The notes beneath the pieces are model-generated. The model ran no database searches. It was not told the origin of the DNA and saw nothing but the letters and a program-made list of their open reading frames with translations. Shown in pieces: positions 1 to 7,956 of a stretch of 29,800 nt of DNA. Source of the DNA: an uncultured Methanomassiliicoccaceae archaeon (lineage in GTDB: Archaea > Thermoplasmatota > Thermoplasmata > Methanomassiliicoccales > Methanomethylophilaceae); assembly GCA_905187815.1 (NCBI GenBank), contig CAJJJM010000017.1:1-29800 (forward strand), given 5' to 3'. The translations under genes and the position numbers were made by a program. Within the stretch, counting starts at the first letter, position 1. Each line of letters opens with the position of its first letter.

Positions 1-927
1 GACGTGCTCGCGGACCTCCTCAAGTCCGGCAACCTCTACGGCGGGCTCAACTCGTTCATCTCGATAACCGACGCTATGTCCGCCAGGCATCTGAGCATCG
101 GCGGACTGGACGACACCCGCGTCGCCGCCGACTACCTGGTGAAGGGGAGGGCGACCGCGGTCCTCGGCGCCCCCAGCTACATCATACGCATGTTCACACA
201 GAACCACGACCTCCTCAAAGGGTACGGCAGGGTCAGGAAGGTGTTCTTCGGAGGGGAGATGATGACCGACGGCCAGATGAGGTACCTCAGGGACGAGTTC
301 GGCATCGAGGTCATCCGGGGCGTGCTGTACGGTGCCAACGAGACCGGTACGATGGGGTACCAGTGCGACGAGTGCGGACACAACGTGTACCACCTGTGCT
401 CGGACATCCAGAGATTGGAGATCGTGAGGACGGATTCCGACGAGCCCGTGGGGGAGGGCGAGGTCGGGAGGCTCCTGTTCACCGGATTCCTCAGGGAGAA
501 CGGGCACACCGAGAGGTACGACATAGGCGACCTGGGCAGATGGGTCCCGGGCAGGTGCTCGTGCGGCAGGATGGAGCCGAGGTTCGAGCTTCTCGGCAGG
601 CACGGCGACGTCGTGCGTGTCGGAGGGACGTTCTTCAACTACCATCGTGTCGCCGCCATCCTCGCCCACAGGTTCGGATACAACGGCCTCATGCAGATCG
701 TCCTGGGGACGGAGGGGCTGACCGACACGATGTCCATCCGCCTGCAGGAATCCGGAGCACCCACGGACGGGGCGTTGGAGGTCCTGGTGGAGGAGTACGA
801 CTCCTTCGCCAAGGTCGTGCCGACCGGACTCGTCAGGGTCTCCGTGGACCGCATACCCGACGGGGACTTCATCATGAACGAGAAGAGCGTCAAGCTCAGA
901 ACCATCGTGGACGGAAGGGAGAGATGA
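1..927 (+). CDS. PaaK-like adenylate-forming acyl-CoA ligase family protein (5' end outside window)
   Basis: The frame is open from the first base, so the N-terminus lies upstream; only about 308 residues are visible. It resembles the phenylacetate-CoA ligase / coenzyme F390 synthetase group, which activates a carboxylate as an acyl-adenylate. Visible marks are the GANETGTMGY stretch (adenylate-binding region, bases 331-360), a Cys-x2-Cys plus Cys group (364-399), YDIGDLGRW (A8-type Asp, 517-543), Cys-Ser-Cys (556-564) and LLGRHGDVVRVGG (589-627). The cysteines suggest a structural metal, as seen in PaaK relatives. The stop overlaps the start of the next gene (ATGA), so the two are probably translated together. 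The substrate cannot be told from sequence. Confidence 0.8.
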   Translation, partial: DVLADLLKSGNLYGGLNSFISITDAMSARHLSIGGLDDTRVAADYLVKGRATAVLGAPSYIIRMFTQNHDLLKGYGRVRKVFFGGEMMTDGQMRYLRDEFGIEVIRGVLYGANETGTMGYQCDECGHNVYHLCSDIQRLEIVRTDSDEPVGEGEVGRLLFTGFLRENGHTERYDIGDLGRWVPGRCSCGRMEPRFELLGRHGDVVRVGGTFFNYHRVAAILAHRFGYNGLMQIVLGTEGLTDTMSIRLQESGAPTDGALEVLVEEYDSFAKVVPTGLVRVSVDRIPDGDFIMNEKSVKLRTIVDGRER

Positions 928-2642
928 CGCAGAGGAGCCCGTATCTGGTCAACAGGGCGTTCCGCTCCTATCTGGCGGCCACAGTGATGTCCACGATGGC
1001 CGTCTCGTTCGGAACGATGCTGGGGAGCATAGTCGTGGGGAACGTCATGGGTCCCACCGCCCTCGGCGCGGTCAATGTGATGATGCCCATCATCCAGCTC
1101 CTGGCGGCCCTCAACGCCCTCATCAACATAGGCGGCGCCACCGTGATGGCCGTGAACGTCGGCAGGGGGAGGACGGACGAGGTCCGCGGGATCTTCACGA
1201 AGTCCATGCTCATGTCGTTGGCGGTGTCCGTGGCGATCGCGGTGGTCGGCGTCCTGTTCATCGACGAGATCATGCCGTTCCTGTGCACGGATTCGGCGCT
1301 TATGGACATGGCGAAGGAGTACGGGCTCCTGGTGTTCGCCATGAGCCCCCTGTTCGTCATCATGCCCGGATTGGGGGCCTACGTCAGGACTGACAACTCC
1401 CCCAGGCTCGCCATGGCATCGTTCATCGCCATGAACGCCACGGACCTGGTGCTGTCGTTCGTGTTCATGGAGTACCTCGACATGGGTCTGACAGGATTCG
1501 CATTGGGAACTGGCATCGGATACGTGGTGGGGCTGGCGGTCCTCGCACCGCACTTCATCGGCAGGGACAGGGCCATAGGCATCGGCAGGGGTTCCGTGCG
1601 GTCGTCGGAGATACTGACGATGGGCGCCCCGACCGCCCTCGGCATGGGGATGATCATGGTGAACATGCTGGGCATAAACCTCCTGGTCATGGACCATTTG
1701 GGATCGGACGGGATGGCCATACGCTCCGTGTGCACCAACGTCCAGATGATCTCGTCCATCTTCGTCTCGGGGATATCGCAGACCCTGCAGCCGGTGGGAG
1801 GATCGCTGTACGGTTCCGAGGATCTGACCGGGATGAGGATGGTCGTGGGTATCGCCACGAAATACCAGCTGGCCGTAGCCGGCGTCGTCACCCTGGTGAC
1901 GCTGATCGCACCGACGGTGTTCCTGACCCTGTACGGTGTGACGGATCCGTCAATCCATGATGCGGCCGTCCGCGACCTGCGCCTTTTCGCACCCTACATC
2001 CTGTTCCAGGCGGCCAACTACTTCATAATGGTCATCTACCAGGTGTTCGGCCATCGTCCGATCGCCCTGTCGATATCGGTCATGGAGTGCGGGTTCATCC
2101 TGGCGGCCGCCTATGCGCTCACGCCTCTCAGCACGGATTTCATCTGGCTGTCTTTCGTCATAGGCGAGGCGCTGGTCACAATCGTCATCGTCGTCCTCTC
2201 GCTCGCCATCAGGCACCGCAGCCCCGAGTTCTCGGGGGTGGCCCTGCTTCGGAAGCCGAGCGGCCAGGTCATGGACACATCCATGTCCGGGGACGGCTCC
2301 GAGCTCTCGCAGGTCCTGGACGAGACCTCCGCCTTCCTTGAGTCCGCAGGGGTCGACAGGGCGTGGTCGGAGCGCGTCAGGCTCTGCTGCGAGGAGATCC
2401 TCCTGAACGTCGTCGACCACGGGGTCCGCAGGGATCCGGAGAGGTTCGTCGACCTCATGGTCAGGGTGGACGGGGACGACGTCAAGGTGACCATCAGGGA
2501 CGACGGTCCGAACTTCGATCCCGTGAAGTACGACGAGGAGACTGGGTACGGTCTGATGATCGTGAGGGGCGAGTGCACGACGCTGAACTACGCCAGGAGC
2601 ATGGACCAGAACAACGTGTTCATTGGCTTCCGCACGGTGTGA
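924..2642 (+). CDS. MATE-family efflux transporter fused to a C-terminal GHKL/HATPase domain
   Basis: 572 residues. Residues 1 to about 445 are a polytopic membrane protein of the MATE/MOP type, which exports organic compounds or drugs using Na+ or H+ gradients. Residues about 455-572 form a soluble histidine-kinase-like ATPase domain of the RsbW/anti-sigma class: N-box EEILLNVVDHG (490-500), DDGPNFDP (526-533) and GYGLMIVRG (541-549). No histidine phosphoacceptor or DHp domain is seen. The ATG at 924 overlaps the upstream stop; the frame is open further upstream, but that part is a shadow of the ligase gene. The fusion implies that ATP binding or a protein-partner switch controls transport, which is inference. 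Its operon partner is the adenylating enzyme upstream, so it may export that product. Confidence 0.85.
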   Translation: MTQRSPYLVNRAFRSYLAATVMSTMAVSFGTMLGSIVVGNVMGPTALGAVNVMMPIIQLLAALNALINIGGATVMAVNVGRGRTDEVRGIFTKSMLMSLAVSVAIAVVGVLFIDEIMPFLCTDSALMDMAKEYGLLVFAMSPLFVIMPGLGAYVRTDNSPRLAMASFIAMNATDLVLSFVFMEYLDMGLTGFALGTGIGYVVGLAVLAPHFIGRDRAIGIGRGSVRSSEILTMGAPTALGMGMIMVNMLGINLLVMDHLGSDGMAIRSVCTNVQMISSIFVSGISQTLQPVGGSLYGSEDLTGMRMVVGIATKYQLAVAGVVTLVTLIAPTVFLTLYGVTDPSIHDAAVRDLRLFAPYILFQAANYFIMVIYQVFGHRPIALSISVMECGFILAAAYALTPLSTDFIWLSFVIGEALVTIVIVVLSLAIRHRSPEFSGVALLRKPSGQVMDTSMSGDGSELSQVLDETSAFLESAGVDRAWSERVRLCCEEILLNVVDHGVRRDPERFVDLMVRVDGDDVKVTIRDDGPNFDPVKYDEETGYGLMIVRGECTTLNYARSMDQNNVFIGFRTV

Positions 2643-2663
2643 GACGGAGTCGGGGCACAGGTC

Positions 2664-2670
2664 AAAAATA
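2664..2670 (+). promoter_or_regulatory. TATA box of purC
   Basis: An A/T run (AAAAATA) in GC-rich surroundings is centred 26-27 bases before the ATG at 2693. This is the spacing expected for an archaeal TATA box serving a leaderless transcript. It therefore supports 2693 over the in-frame ATG at 2678 as the purC start. Confidence 0.55.
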
Positions 2671-2692
2671 CGTGTGCATGTTAGCAGTGGTC

Positions 2693-3595
2693 ATGAAGCA
2701 GATCATGGTCGGAAAGGTCAAGGAGGTCTACGAGGTGGACGACGACACCCTCGAGTTCGCCTACACCGACAACATCTCCGTGTTCGACAAGATCATACCG
2801 TCGAAGATCCCCCACAAGGGAGAGACCCTGTGCAGGACAGCCAAGTACTGGTTCGGGAAGCTCAACGAGGCCGGTATCAACAACCACTACATCAGCGAGC
2901 CCTCCAAGGACAGGATGAGGGTCAAGAGGGTGCAGGTCATCCGCGACTACAGCAAGATCGACGGCACCACCACGAACTACCTGATCCCCCTGGAGGTCAT
3001 CTGCAGGTACTACGCCGCAGGGTCCCTCCTGGACAGGCTCAAGTCGGGCAAGGTCAAGCCCGAGGACCTCGGGTTCCCCGCGGGACACGAGGTCAAGAGG
3101 GGGGAGAAGCTCCCCAAGCCCTTCGTGGAGTGCACCACCAAGCTGGAGGAGCACGACGAGAACCTCACCGAGGCCGAGGCCAAGGAGATGGCGGGACTGT
3201 CCGACGCCGAGTACCAGGAGATCGTGGACACCGTCCTGAGGATCGACCAGATCATCGCGGAGGAGGCCGGAAAGCGCGGGCTCATTCACTGTGACGGTAA
3301 GAAGGAGTTCGGATACGACAAGGAGAGGAAGCTCATGGTCGTGGACACCTTCGGCACCCTGGACGAGGACCGCTGGTGGGACGCTGAGGAGTACGCCAAG
3401 GGCAACATCGTGGAGCTCTCCAAGGAGTTCGTCAGGCAGTACTACCGCGAGACCGGTTACCACGACGAGCTCTACGCCGCCAGGGATGCCGGGAAGCCCG
3501 AGCCGGACATACCTGCTCTCCCCCAGGACATCATCGACCGTGTGAGCAAGCTCTACGTCGACATGTACGAGCGCATCACCGGCGAGAAGTTCTGA
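2693..3595 (+). CDS. purC: Phosphoribosylaminoimidazole-succinocarboxamide (SAICAR) synthase
   Basis: 300 residues, the longer yeast-like length class. It joins CAIR and aspartate using ATP in purine biosynthesis in the cytosol. Family marks seen: GKVKEVYEVDDDTLEF at the N-terminus (nucleotide-binding loop), TDNISVFD, TTNYLIPLEVICRYYAAGS, GLIHCDGKKEFGY, VVDTFGTLDEDRWW and SKEFVRQYYRETGY. The start at 2693 is chosen because the TATA box at 2664-2670 lies 26-27 bases upstream; an ATG at 2678 would add five residues. It is a single-gene unit followed by a GC-rich hairpin. Neighbours are not purine genes. Identification is firm. Confidence 0.95.
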   Translation: MKQIMVGKVKEVYEVDDDTLEFAYTDNISVFDKIIPSKIPHKGETLCRTAKYWFGKLNEAGINNHYISEPSKDRMRVKRVQVIRDYSKIDGTTTNYLIPLEVICRYYAAGSLLDRLKSGKVKPEDLGFPAGHEVKRGEKLPKPFVECTTKLEEHDENLTEAEAKEMAGLSDAEYQEIVDTVLRIDQIIAEEAGKRGLIHCDGKKEFGYDKERKLMVVDTFGTLDEDRWWDAEEYAKGNIVELSKEFVRQYYRETGYHDELYAARDAGKPEPDIPALPQDIIDRVSKLYVDMYERITGEKF

Positions 3596-3609
3596 CCAAA
3601 CCCTATCCA

Positions 3610-3627
3610 GCCGGGGGAGACCCCGGC
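3610..3627 (+). terminator. Hairpin with GAGA tetraloop after purC
   Basis: A perfect 7-bp stem GCCGGGG/CCCCGGC closes a GAGA (GNRA-type) tetraloop, starting 15 bases after the purC stop. It is probably a 3'-end stability or termination element. No long T run follows, so termination itself is not proven. Confidence 0.5.
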
Positions 3628-3690
3628 AACCCCATTTCTGATATAGACGGTCGTCGTTATCATCCTGGGGCGCTCGGCCCCGGAGATAGC

Positions 3691-4251
3691 ATGAAGGACC
3701 TCGGAGTGAAGCCATACATGTTCCCGATGCCTGTCGGGATGATCGCAACGTACAACGAAGACGGGTCCGTCGATGTCATGAACATGGCATGGGGCGGCGT
3801 CTGCGGCGACAACCTGGTCGCTTTGAACCTGGACGAGGGCCACAAGACCTCGGAGAACATCAAGAGGACAGGGGCATTCACGCTCAGCATCCCGGATGTC
3901 GCCCATGTGAAGGAGGCGGACTACTTCGGCATCGCCTCGGCGAACGACGTGAAGGACAAGTTCGAGCGCACCGGTCTGACCGCCGAGAGGAGCTCCAGGG
4001 TGGATGCGCCCGTAGTCATGGAGTTCCCGGTCACCCTCGAGTGCAAGGTCGCCGAGATCCAGCACGGCATCGAGGGGTTCCGTGTGGTCGGGGAGATCCT
4101 CAGCGTCCTCGCGGACGAGAGGGTGCTCGATGCCGACGGCAACGTGGATCCCGTCAAGGTCGACCCGATAATGTACGACTGCTTCCAGCGCGGATACTAC
4201 GCCGTGGGGAGGAAGGTCGGACAGGCCTGGGATTCCGGCAACGACCTCTGA
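3691..4251 (+). CDS. Flavin reductase-like (FMN-binding split-barrel) protein
   Basis: 186 residues. It matches the flavoredoxin / flavin reductase-like family, which binds FMN in a split beta-barrel. Visible are the N-terminal PMPVGMIATYNEDGSVDVMNMAW (residues about 11-33, where related proteins contact FMN), NLVALNLDEGHKTSENIKRTGAFTLSIP, then EADYFGIASANDVKDKFERTGL and a C-terminal GRKVGQAW. No iron-sulfur cysteine cluster is seen, so it probably works with a separate ferredoxin or NAD(P)H partner. The ATG is preceded by GGAG at 3682-3685. A small stem (3665-3671 with 3677-3683) could mask the first bases of that site. The physiological electron donor is unknown. Confidence 0.85.
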   Translation: MKDLGVKPYMFPMPVGMIATYNEDGSVDVMNMAWGGVCGDNLVALNLDEGHKTSENIKRTGAFTLSIPDVAHVKEADYFGIASANDVKDKFERTGLTAERSSRVDAPVVMEFPVTLECKVAEIQHGIEGFRVVGEILSVLADERVLDADGNVDPVKVDPIMYDCFQRGYYAVGRKVGQAWDSGNDL

Positions 4252-4252
4252 A

Positions 4253-4299
4253 ACATCCAAACTTGGGGCGTGAGCCCCCCCCCATTCATCCTTGGATGT
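4253..4299 (+). terminator. Nested 3'-end hairpin after the flavin reductase gene
   Basis: A perfect outer inverted repeat ACATCCAA (4253-4260) / TTGGATGT (4292-4299) encloses an inner GGGGC-GTGA-GCCCC hairpin (4265-4278) with a GNRA tetraloop. It begins two bases after the stop codon. It is a likely transcript-end structure. Confidence 0.5.
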
Positions 4300-4890
4300 G
4301 TGTTCGTATCTCTTTTCCGTATGTATCGCCGTCGACATCGCCCTGGTTGTGGGGTCGATGAGTGGCATCGTAGCGATGGTCCCCTCGCGCACATCCTCAA
4401 GGCCGCAGAACAGCAAGATGGATGTCGTTATCACAAGCGACACCATCACGACGTCGAACTACAGCTTTATTCTGCCGAACTCCGTCCTGTGCAGTCATGA
4501 CAGCATCCTGACGATGCCGTCGGTCGGGCAAAAGGAGACGTTGATCTTCACAGTGACAGTCGTTCCAGAGACAGCAGAAGGATTCTAACGATGGCGAGTA
4601 TCCAACACGTCACATAGTGGTTCGAGTGGATGCCGTCGAGCAGGGATATAGCGATGTCGTTGAATAGGCTGAAGACCAGGACGGTGGGCAGCTAGAGGAT
4701 GAGCATAATCCTGTACTTATTCCATACCTGGGTGCACTGTATTGCAAGGAAGACCAAGTTGACGATCAGTGTTCAGGTCCCCAGGGATAGATCGGCATCC
4801 AATGATAGGACAAGCGGGAAGGTCGTCTGGAGGGGGTGGCCCCCAGTCCTGCCTTGGCGGATGCGGCTATGCCGAGAGTTATATGAATAG
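4280..4890 (-). pseudogene. Decayed polytopic membrane-protein gene
   Basis: The 913 bases from 4252 to 5164 have no intact gene. Reading the minus strand from about 4890 down to about 4280 gives connected hydrophobic stretches: LIVNLVFLAIQCTQVWNKYR, then LPTVLVFSLFNDIAISLLDG, then CWILAIVRILLLS. A frame change near 4568 leads to SGTTVTVKINVSFCPTDG and, further on, VVMVSLVITTSILLFCGL. At least four in-frame stops (for example between 4690 and 4700) and one or two frameshifts interrupt it. The pattern fits a roughly 180-200-residue membrane protein that has lost function. I do not recognise the family. The plus-strand frame 4292-4588 is judged a shadow of it. From about 4900 to 5130 I see only A+T-rich sequence. 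Confidence 0.4.
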
Positions 4891-5130
4891 CCCTGCCACC
4901 GACACATCCATGTTCTACGAAATCCGACGTTACGAGCTCTATAGAACGGTAGTTCGAATCGAATATTTGTTCAAAACGAATTATTCAAGTTACCATGGAT
5001 TGGCTTTTGATGGCGCTGGTGATTCATAGAGAATCCGACGATTCTTTTATCAACAGTTGTGGAGATACCTGTTTGCAGCAACGGTCGCTGAGATGGAGAG
5101 GGCTCCTCCGGATGCCTTGTCACTTCCGAT

Positions 5131-5158
5131 GTACAGCGCCATAAGCGCTGTACGAGGT
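5131..5158 (+). promoter_or_regulatory. Hairpin and Shine-Dalgarno site before the 900-residue protein
   Basis: A perfect 9-bp stem GTACAGCGC (5131-5139) / GCGCTGTAC (5145-5153) with loop CATAA ends directly against a Shine-Dalgarno GAGGT at 5154-5158, six bases before the ATG at 5165. The hairpin leaves the site free but could stack on it or act as an operator. It may mark the 5' boundary of the accessory cluster. Confidence 0.4.
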
Positions 5159-5164
5159 TAGGAG

Positions 5165-7867
5165 ATGACAGACAACAGTATGACCGTCAGGACACGTTAT
5201 GCCGATTTCTCAGAGGAAGATGTAGGATTCGTCGATAAGCGTTTCTCGGAGATCGCTGATTCGAAGGAGACATGGAAGGAATCCGAGAAACACGCAATCT
5301 TCAGTTACATAGATTTCAGCCTGAAATATCTGGCTTCCACAACTTCAGACAAGTACGGGAGCCTGCAGAATCGCCTTATCGATGTCTGCAGAAGACATGG
5401 GCTGATACCGCAGTTCCAGGTCTCAGGAAGGCCCACAATGCTTCCGACACCGGGTTTCACACTCTCCCCTGACGGCTCGTTTATCGTGGACAAGGAACCA
5501 AAGGGGACCTTGGTGATTATTTCCACGAGCTACATGCGTCCTGTGACGAGAATAGTTCCGATCACAGGCGATGTGTCGGGATTCAGCTTCTCACCGGATT
5601 CCAGGATGCTAGCGGTATCCGAGGGTAAGGGGCTCTATATATGGGACATGACGGAGCTGAACGTCAAATATGCAGTAGATGTGACCAATGGGTCCAATCC
5701 GTGCTGGTGCGGATCCGACACAATTGCTTATGTGGACAACAGCGGAATGCTAATTCTCCACTCGATGAGTTCAGGAAATGACGAGTTCCTGGGAATTCAC
5801 GGCGAAGTCAGAGCTGTATCCGTGAGTCTGGACGGGACGAGACTTCTGGTGCTCGGAGAGGAATCATTCCTCTTATCGAGTGGGGGAGAGATACCGATCG
5901 TTCAGGATTTCCCAGAAGAATTCGAAGTATATCCAACGGATGATGGTTTCCTAGTTCTTTCCGAGGGCAGACTCTACAGGATCTCCGATGAAGGTGTCAG
6001 CGATGGATCGCGGATTTGCCAGGAAGAGGTCGTAGGAAGGAAGGAGTACCGTAGACGTTACCAGGCGTTAAACCCATATTCGGAAGAATCAGATGGTGAC
6101 GGGCTACCAGTCTCCGTCGAGGCTTGGTGCATCCTCGGATGTTCTACCCGCGGAACGGTTTCCCTGGCATGGTTCGAGGAGGAAGAATGCCAGTACAAAG
6201 TGAGGATGGAGGAGTTCTCCTTCGGTTCCGAGGGCATCAGGGGTCTGAGGGACTCTATATTTACTATCGAAAGGGATCCGATTCAGTCATCTATGCTCTC
6301 CCTAGCCCCGTCTGATCTCGTGGATGCGAGGGATAAGACCGTTGTAACGATGACATTCAGGAACGGGAACCCACGCATCGGGAAGTTCAAGAGAGGAAAG
6401 GATCACGGGATTCCCCACAATGTTCTAGCTCCGGACCGGTCGAGGTACAATTCCACCATCGTTCAGAGACCGGATGGAACATACATGGTGGTTGCAACCG
6501 GAGACGATGAGGACGTCGGAGATGAGACCTATCCAAACACCGAGATATACATCAAGGGTAGGAAGGTACCGGTCAATCTATATCATCGGCTCGTCGTCAG
6601 GCTAATGGATCCGGAGACTGGGATGAAGAAGCCCATTGTCGGTAACACCGCGGACCTACTGGGTCCGAGGGGACGTGGAATCAACCCCAACTATGGTCCA
6701 TGGTTGATGGACGGTGGGGACACACTCCTGGTGATGCTTAGCTCGCAAGAATTGGTATCATTCGATCTGAAGAGTGGCCAGAAGCATTTTTACAACTGGC
6801 GTGGTGAGGATCACGAATCCAATCACGAGAAAACGATAATCCGTTACAGTATGCCTTTCCTGACTGTACTTGACGTGACCGAAGAGTGTGTCACCATCGC
6901 CAGATATAACAAAGAGACAGGAAGGACGGACATCTGCGAGAGGTTGAACGGAAAGCTGAAGCCGATCGGCAATAGGACCATTCTGGATGCGGACGTCTCT
7001 GGTGACGACGGGAAGGACAAGACCTTCTGTTTACGGGAATGGAATCCGCAAAGGTACGTCTGGGGCGAAGGGATACGTAGATCCGATGGATCAACCCGTC
7101 AATCGGATACAACATACGTTGAAATAATCAGCACATGTTCGAAGAGCTATGGGTTGGAAGTCACAGCTTCGGCCACACATCTCCATAACGGTATGAAAAC
7201 AGCGGTATTCTATCTCCCAGCTATACCAGTGCTATGCGATCCAGAGGACGGGTCCTGGAATGAGGACCATTTGCTGGATTCGGTTCTGGTTTCCTCCTCC
7301 GAGAACATGTGTGCAGTCCAGAGGGCGACGTGGGAAGTCCCTTTCGATGGTCCTCGTCAGTCGGTGGAGATCGATGTGTGGGACGGGAGGTCCTGGAGAA
7401 CGTTTCAGGCCGTCAACCCATTGTATCCGGGGGACTACAACAGCTACTATCCGGTCTCCTTTGTAGGTGTGGACCGCTGCGTCTTCATCGAGGCAACAGA
7501 GGTTGGGACGAATCTGGTTACGGTCAAGGAAGGGTCGGAGGAGAGGAGGTCCATCCCGGAGGAGTTTATTCAGGCGACGGTATGCTACTCTGACGATGAG
7601 GAGACCATTCTGGTCAACGCGACATCCAAGTGTATGTTCAGGCTCACGTTGGAAGACATCGTCCGCATAGCCAACACCTGCATGGCAGGGGAGAGGTTCA
7701 CATCTAAATCCGTAGTTAGTGGGCGGAGGGTGTATCGCACCAACAGCGGCAGACTCCTCGTGGATGACGAAAATCTCGCACCGGTCGATTCGAGGGATCT
7801 CTGCAAGGATTTATCTAATGGGAGACTATACTCAGAATTCGGCGTCTACATGCTAGAGAGGCGCTGA
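5165..7867 (+). CDS. Large uncharacterised protein with WD40-like beta-propeller segment
   Basis: 900 residues; the family is not recognised. Residues 1-90 look helical and charged. From about 95 to 290 there are beta-propeller-like blades: TLSPDGSFIVDKEPKGTLVI, then GFSFSPDSRMLAVSEGKGLY followed by IWDM (139-162), DTIAYVDNSGMLILHSMSSG and AVSVSLDGTRLLVLGEESFL. These have the SPDG...LAV...I(Y/W)D rhythm of WD40/TolB-type repeats. The rest is rich in beta-strand-like stretches and may continue the propeller in degenerate form. No signal peptide or membrane segment is seen, so it is probably cytosolic, perhaps a scaffold or sensor. Base composition and codon use are more A+T-rich than in flanking genes, suggesting transfer. 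It is first of four same-strand genes. Confidence 0.7.
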   Translation: MTDNSMTVRTRYADFSEEDVGFVDKRFSEIADSKETWKESEKHAIFSYIDFSLKYLASTTSDKYGSLQNRLIDVCRRHGLIPQFQVSGRPTMLPTPGFTLSPDGSFIVDKEPKGTLVIISTSYMRPVTRIVPITGDVSGFSFSPDSRMLAVSEGKGLYIWDMTELNVKYAVDVTNGSNPCWCGSDTIAYVDNSGMLILHSMSSGNDEFLGIHGEVRAVSVSLDGTRLLVLGEESFLLSSGGEIPIVQDFPEEFEVYPTDDGFLVLSEGRLYRISDEGVSDGSRICQEEVVGRKEYRRRYQALNPYSEESDGDGLPVSVEAWCILGCSTRGTVSLAWFEEEECQYKVRMEEFSFGSEGIRGLRDSIFTIERDPIQSSMLSLAPSDLVDARDKTVVTMTFRNGNPRIGKFKRGKDHGIPHNVLAPDRSRYNSTIVQRPDGTYMVVATGDDEDVGDETYPNTEIYIKGRKVPVNLYHRLVVRLMDPETGMKKPIVGNTADLLGPRGRGINPNYGPWLMDGGDTLLVMLSSQELVSFDLKSGQKHFYNWRGEDHESNHEKTIIRYSMPFLTVLDVTEECVTIARYNKETGRTDICERLNGKLKPIGNRTILDADVSGDDGKDKTFCLREWNPQRYVWGEGIRRSDGSTRQSDTTYVEIISTCSKSYGLEVTASATHLHNGMKTAVFYLPAIPVLCDPEDGSWNEDHLLDSVLVSSSENMCAVQRATWEVPFDGPRQSVEIDVWDGRSWRTFQAVNPLYPGDYNSYYPVSFVGVDRCVFIEATEVGTNLVTVKEGSEERRSIPEEFIQATVCYSDDEETILVNATSKCMFRLTLEDIVRIANTCMAGERFTSKSVVSGRRVYRTNSGRLLVDDENLAPVDSRDLCKDLSNGRLYSEFGVYMLERR

Positions 7868-7890
7868 ATCGAACGTGCATCGTTATCATG

Positions 7891-7949
7891 TCCGGCCTCC
7901 GGTCGGGTGTCATGGTCCGGGGTACTAGGAAATCTAGGAACCCGGAGGT
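7891..7949 (+). promoter_or_regulatory. Two hairpins, the second masking the ribosome-binding site of the radical SAM gene
   Basis: Stem 1 is TCCGGCC (7891-7897) with GGTCGGG (7901-7907), including wobble pairs. Stem 2 is TCCGGG (7916-7921) with CCCGGA (7941-7946), enclosing an inner CTAG/CTAG pair (7925-7928, 7934-7937). The 3' arm of stem 2 includes the first three bases of the Shine-Dalgarno GGAGGT (7944-7949) before ATG 7957. This suggests translational control or a transcript end plus re-entry. Confidence 0.45.
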
Positions 7950-7956
7950 ATGACAA

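Noticed and set aside
4292..4588. 98-codon plus-strand frame in the gap after the flavin reductase gene
   Set aside because: No binding site and no motif; the opposite strand gives a better membrane-protein reading with disruptions.
4699..5029. Short plus-strand frames in the A+T-rich gap
   Set aside because: Random-looking composition, no start signals and overlap with the decayed minus-strand gene.
5093..5161. 22-codon frame just before the 900-residue protein
   Set aside because: No Shine-Dalgarno or TATA box at the right spacing; it is explained by the hairpin sequence at 5131-5153.
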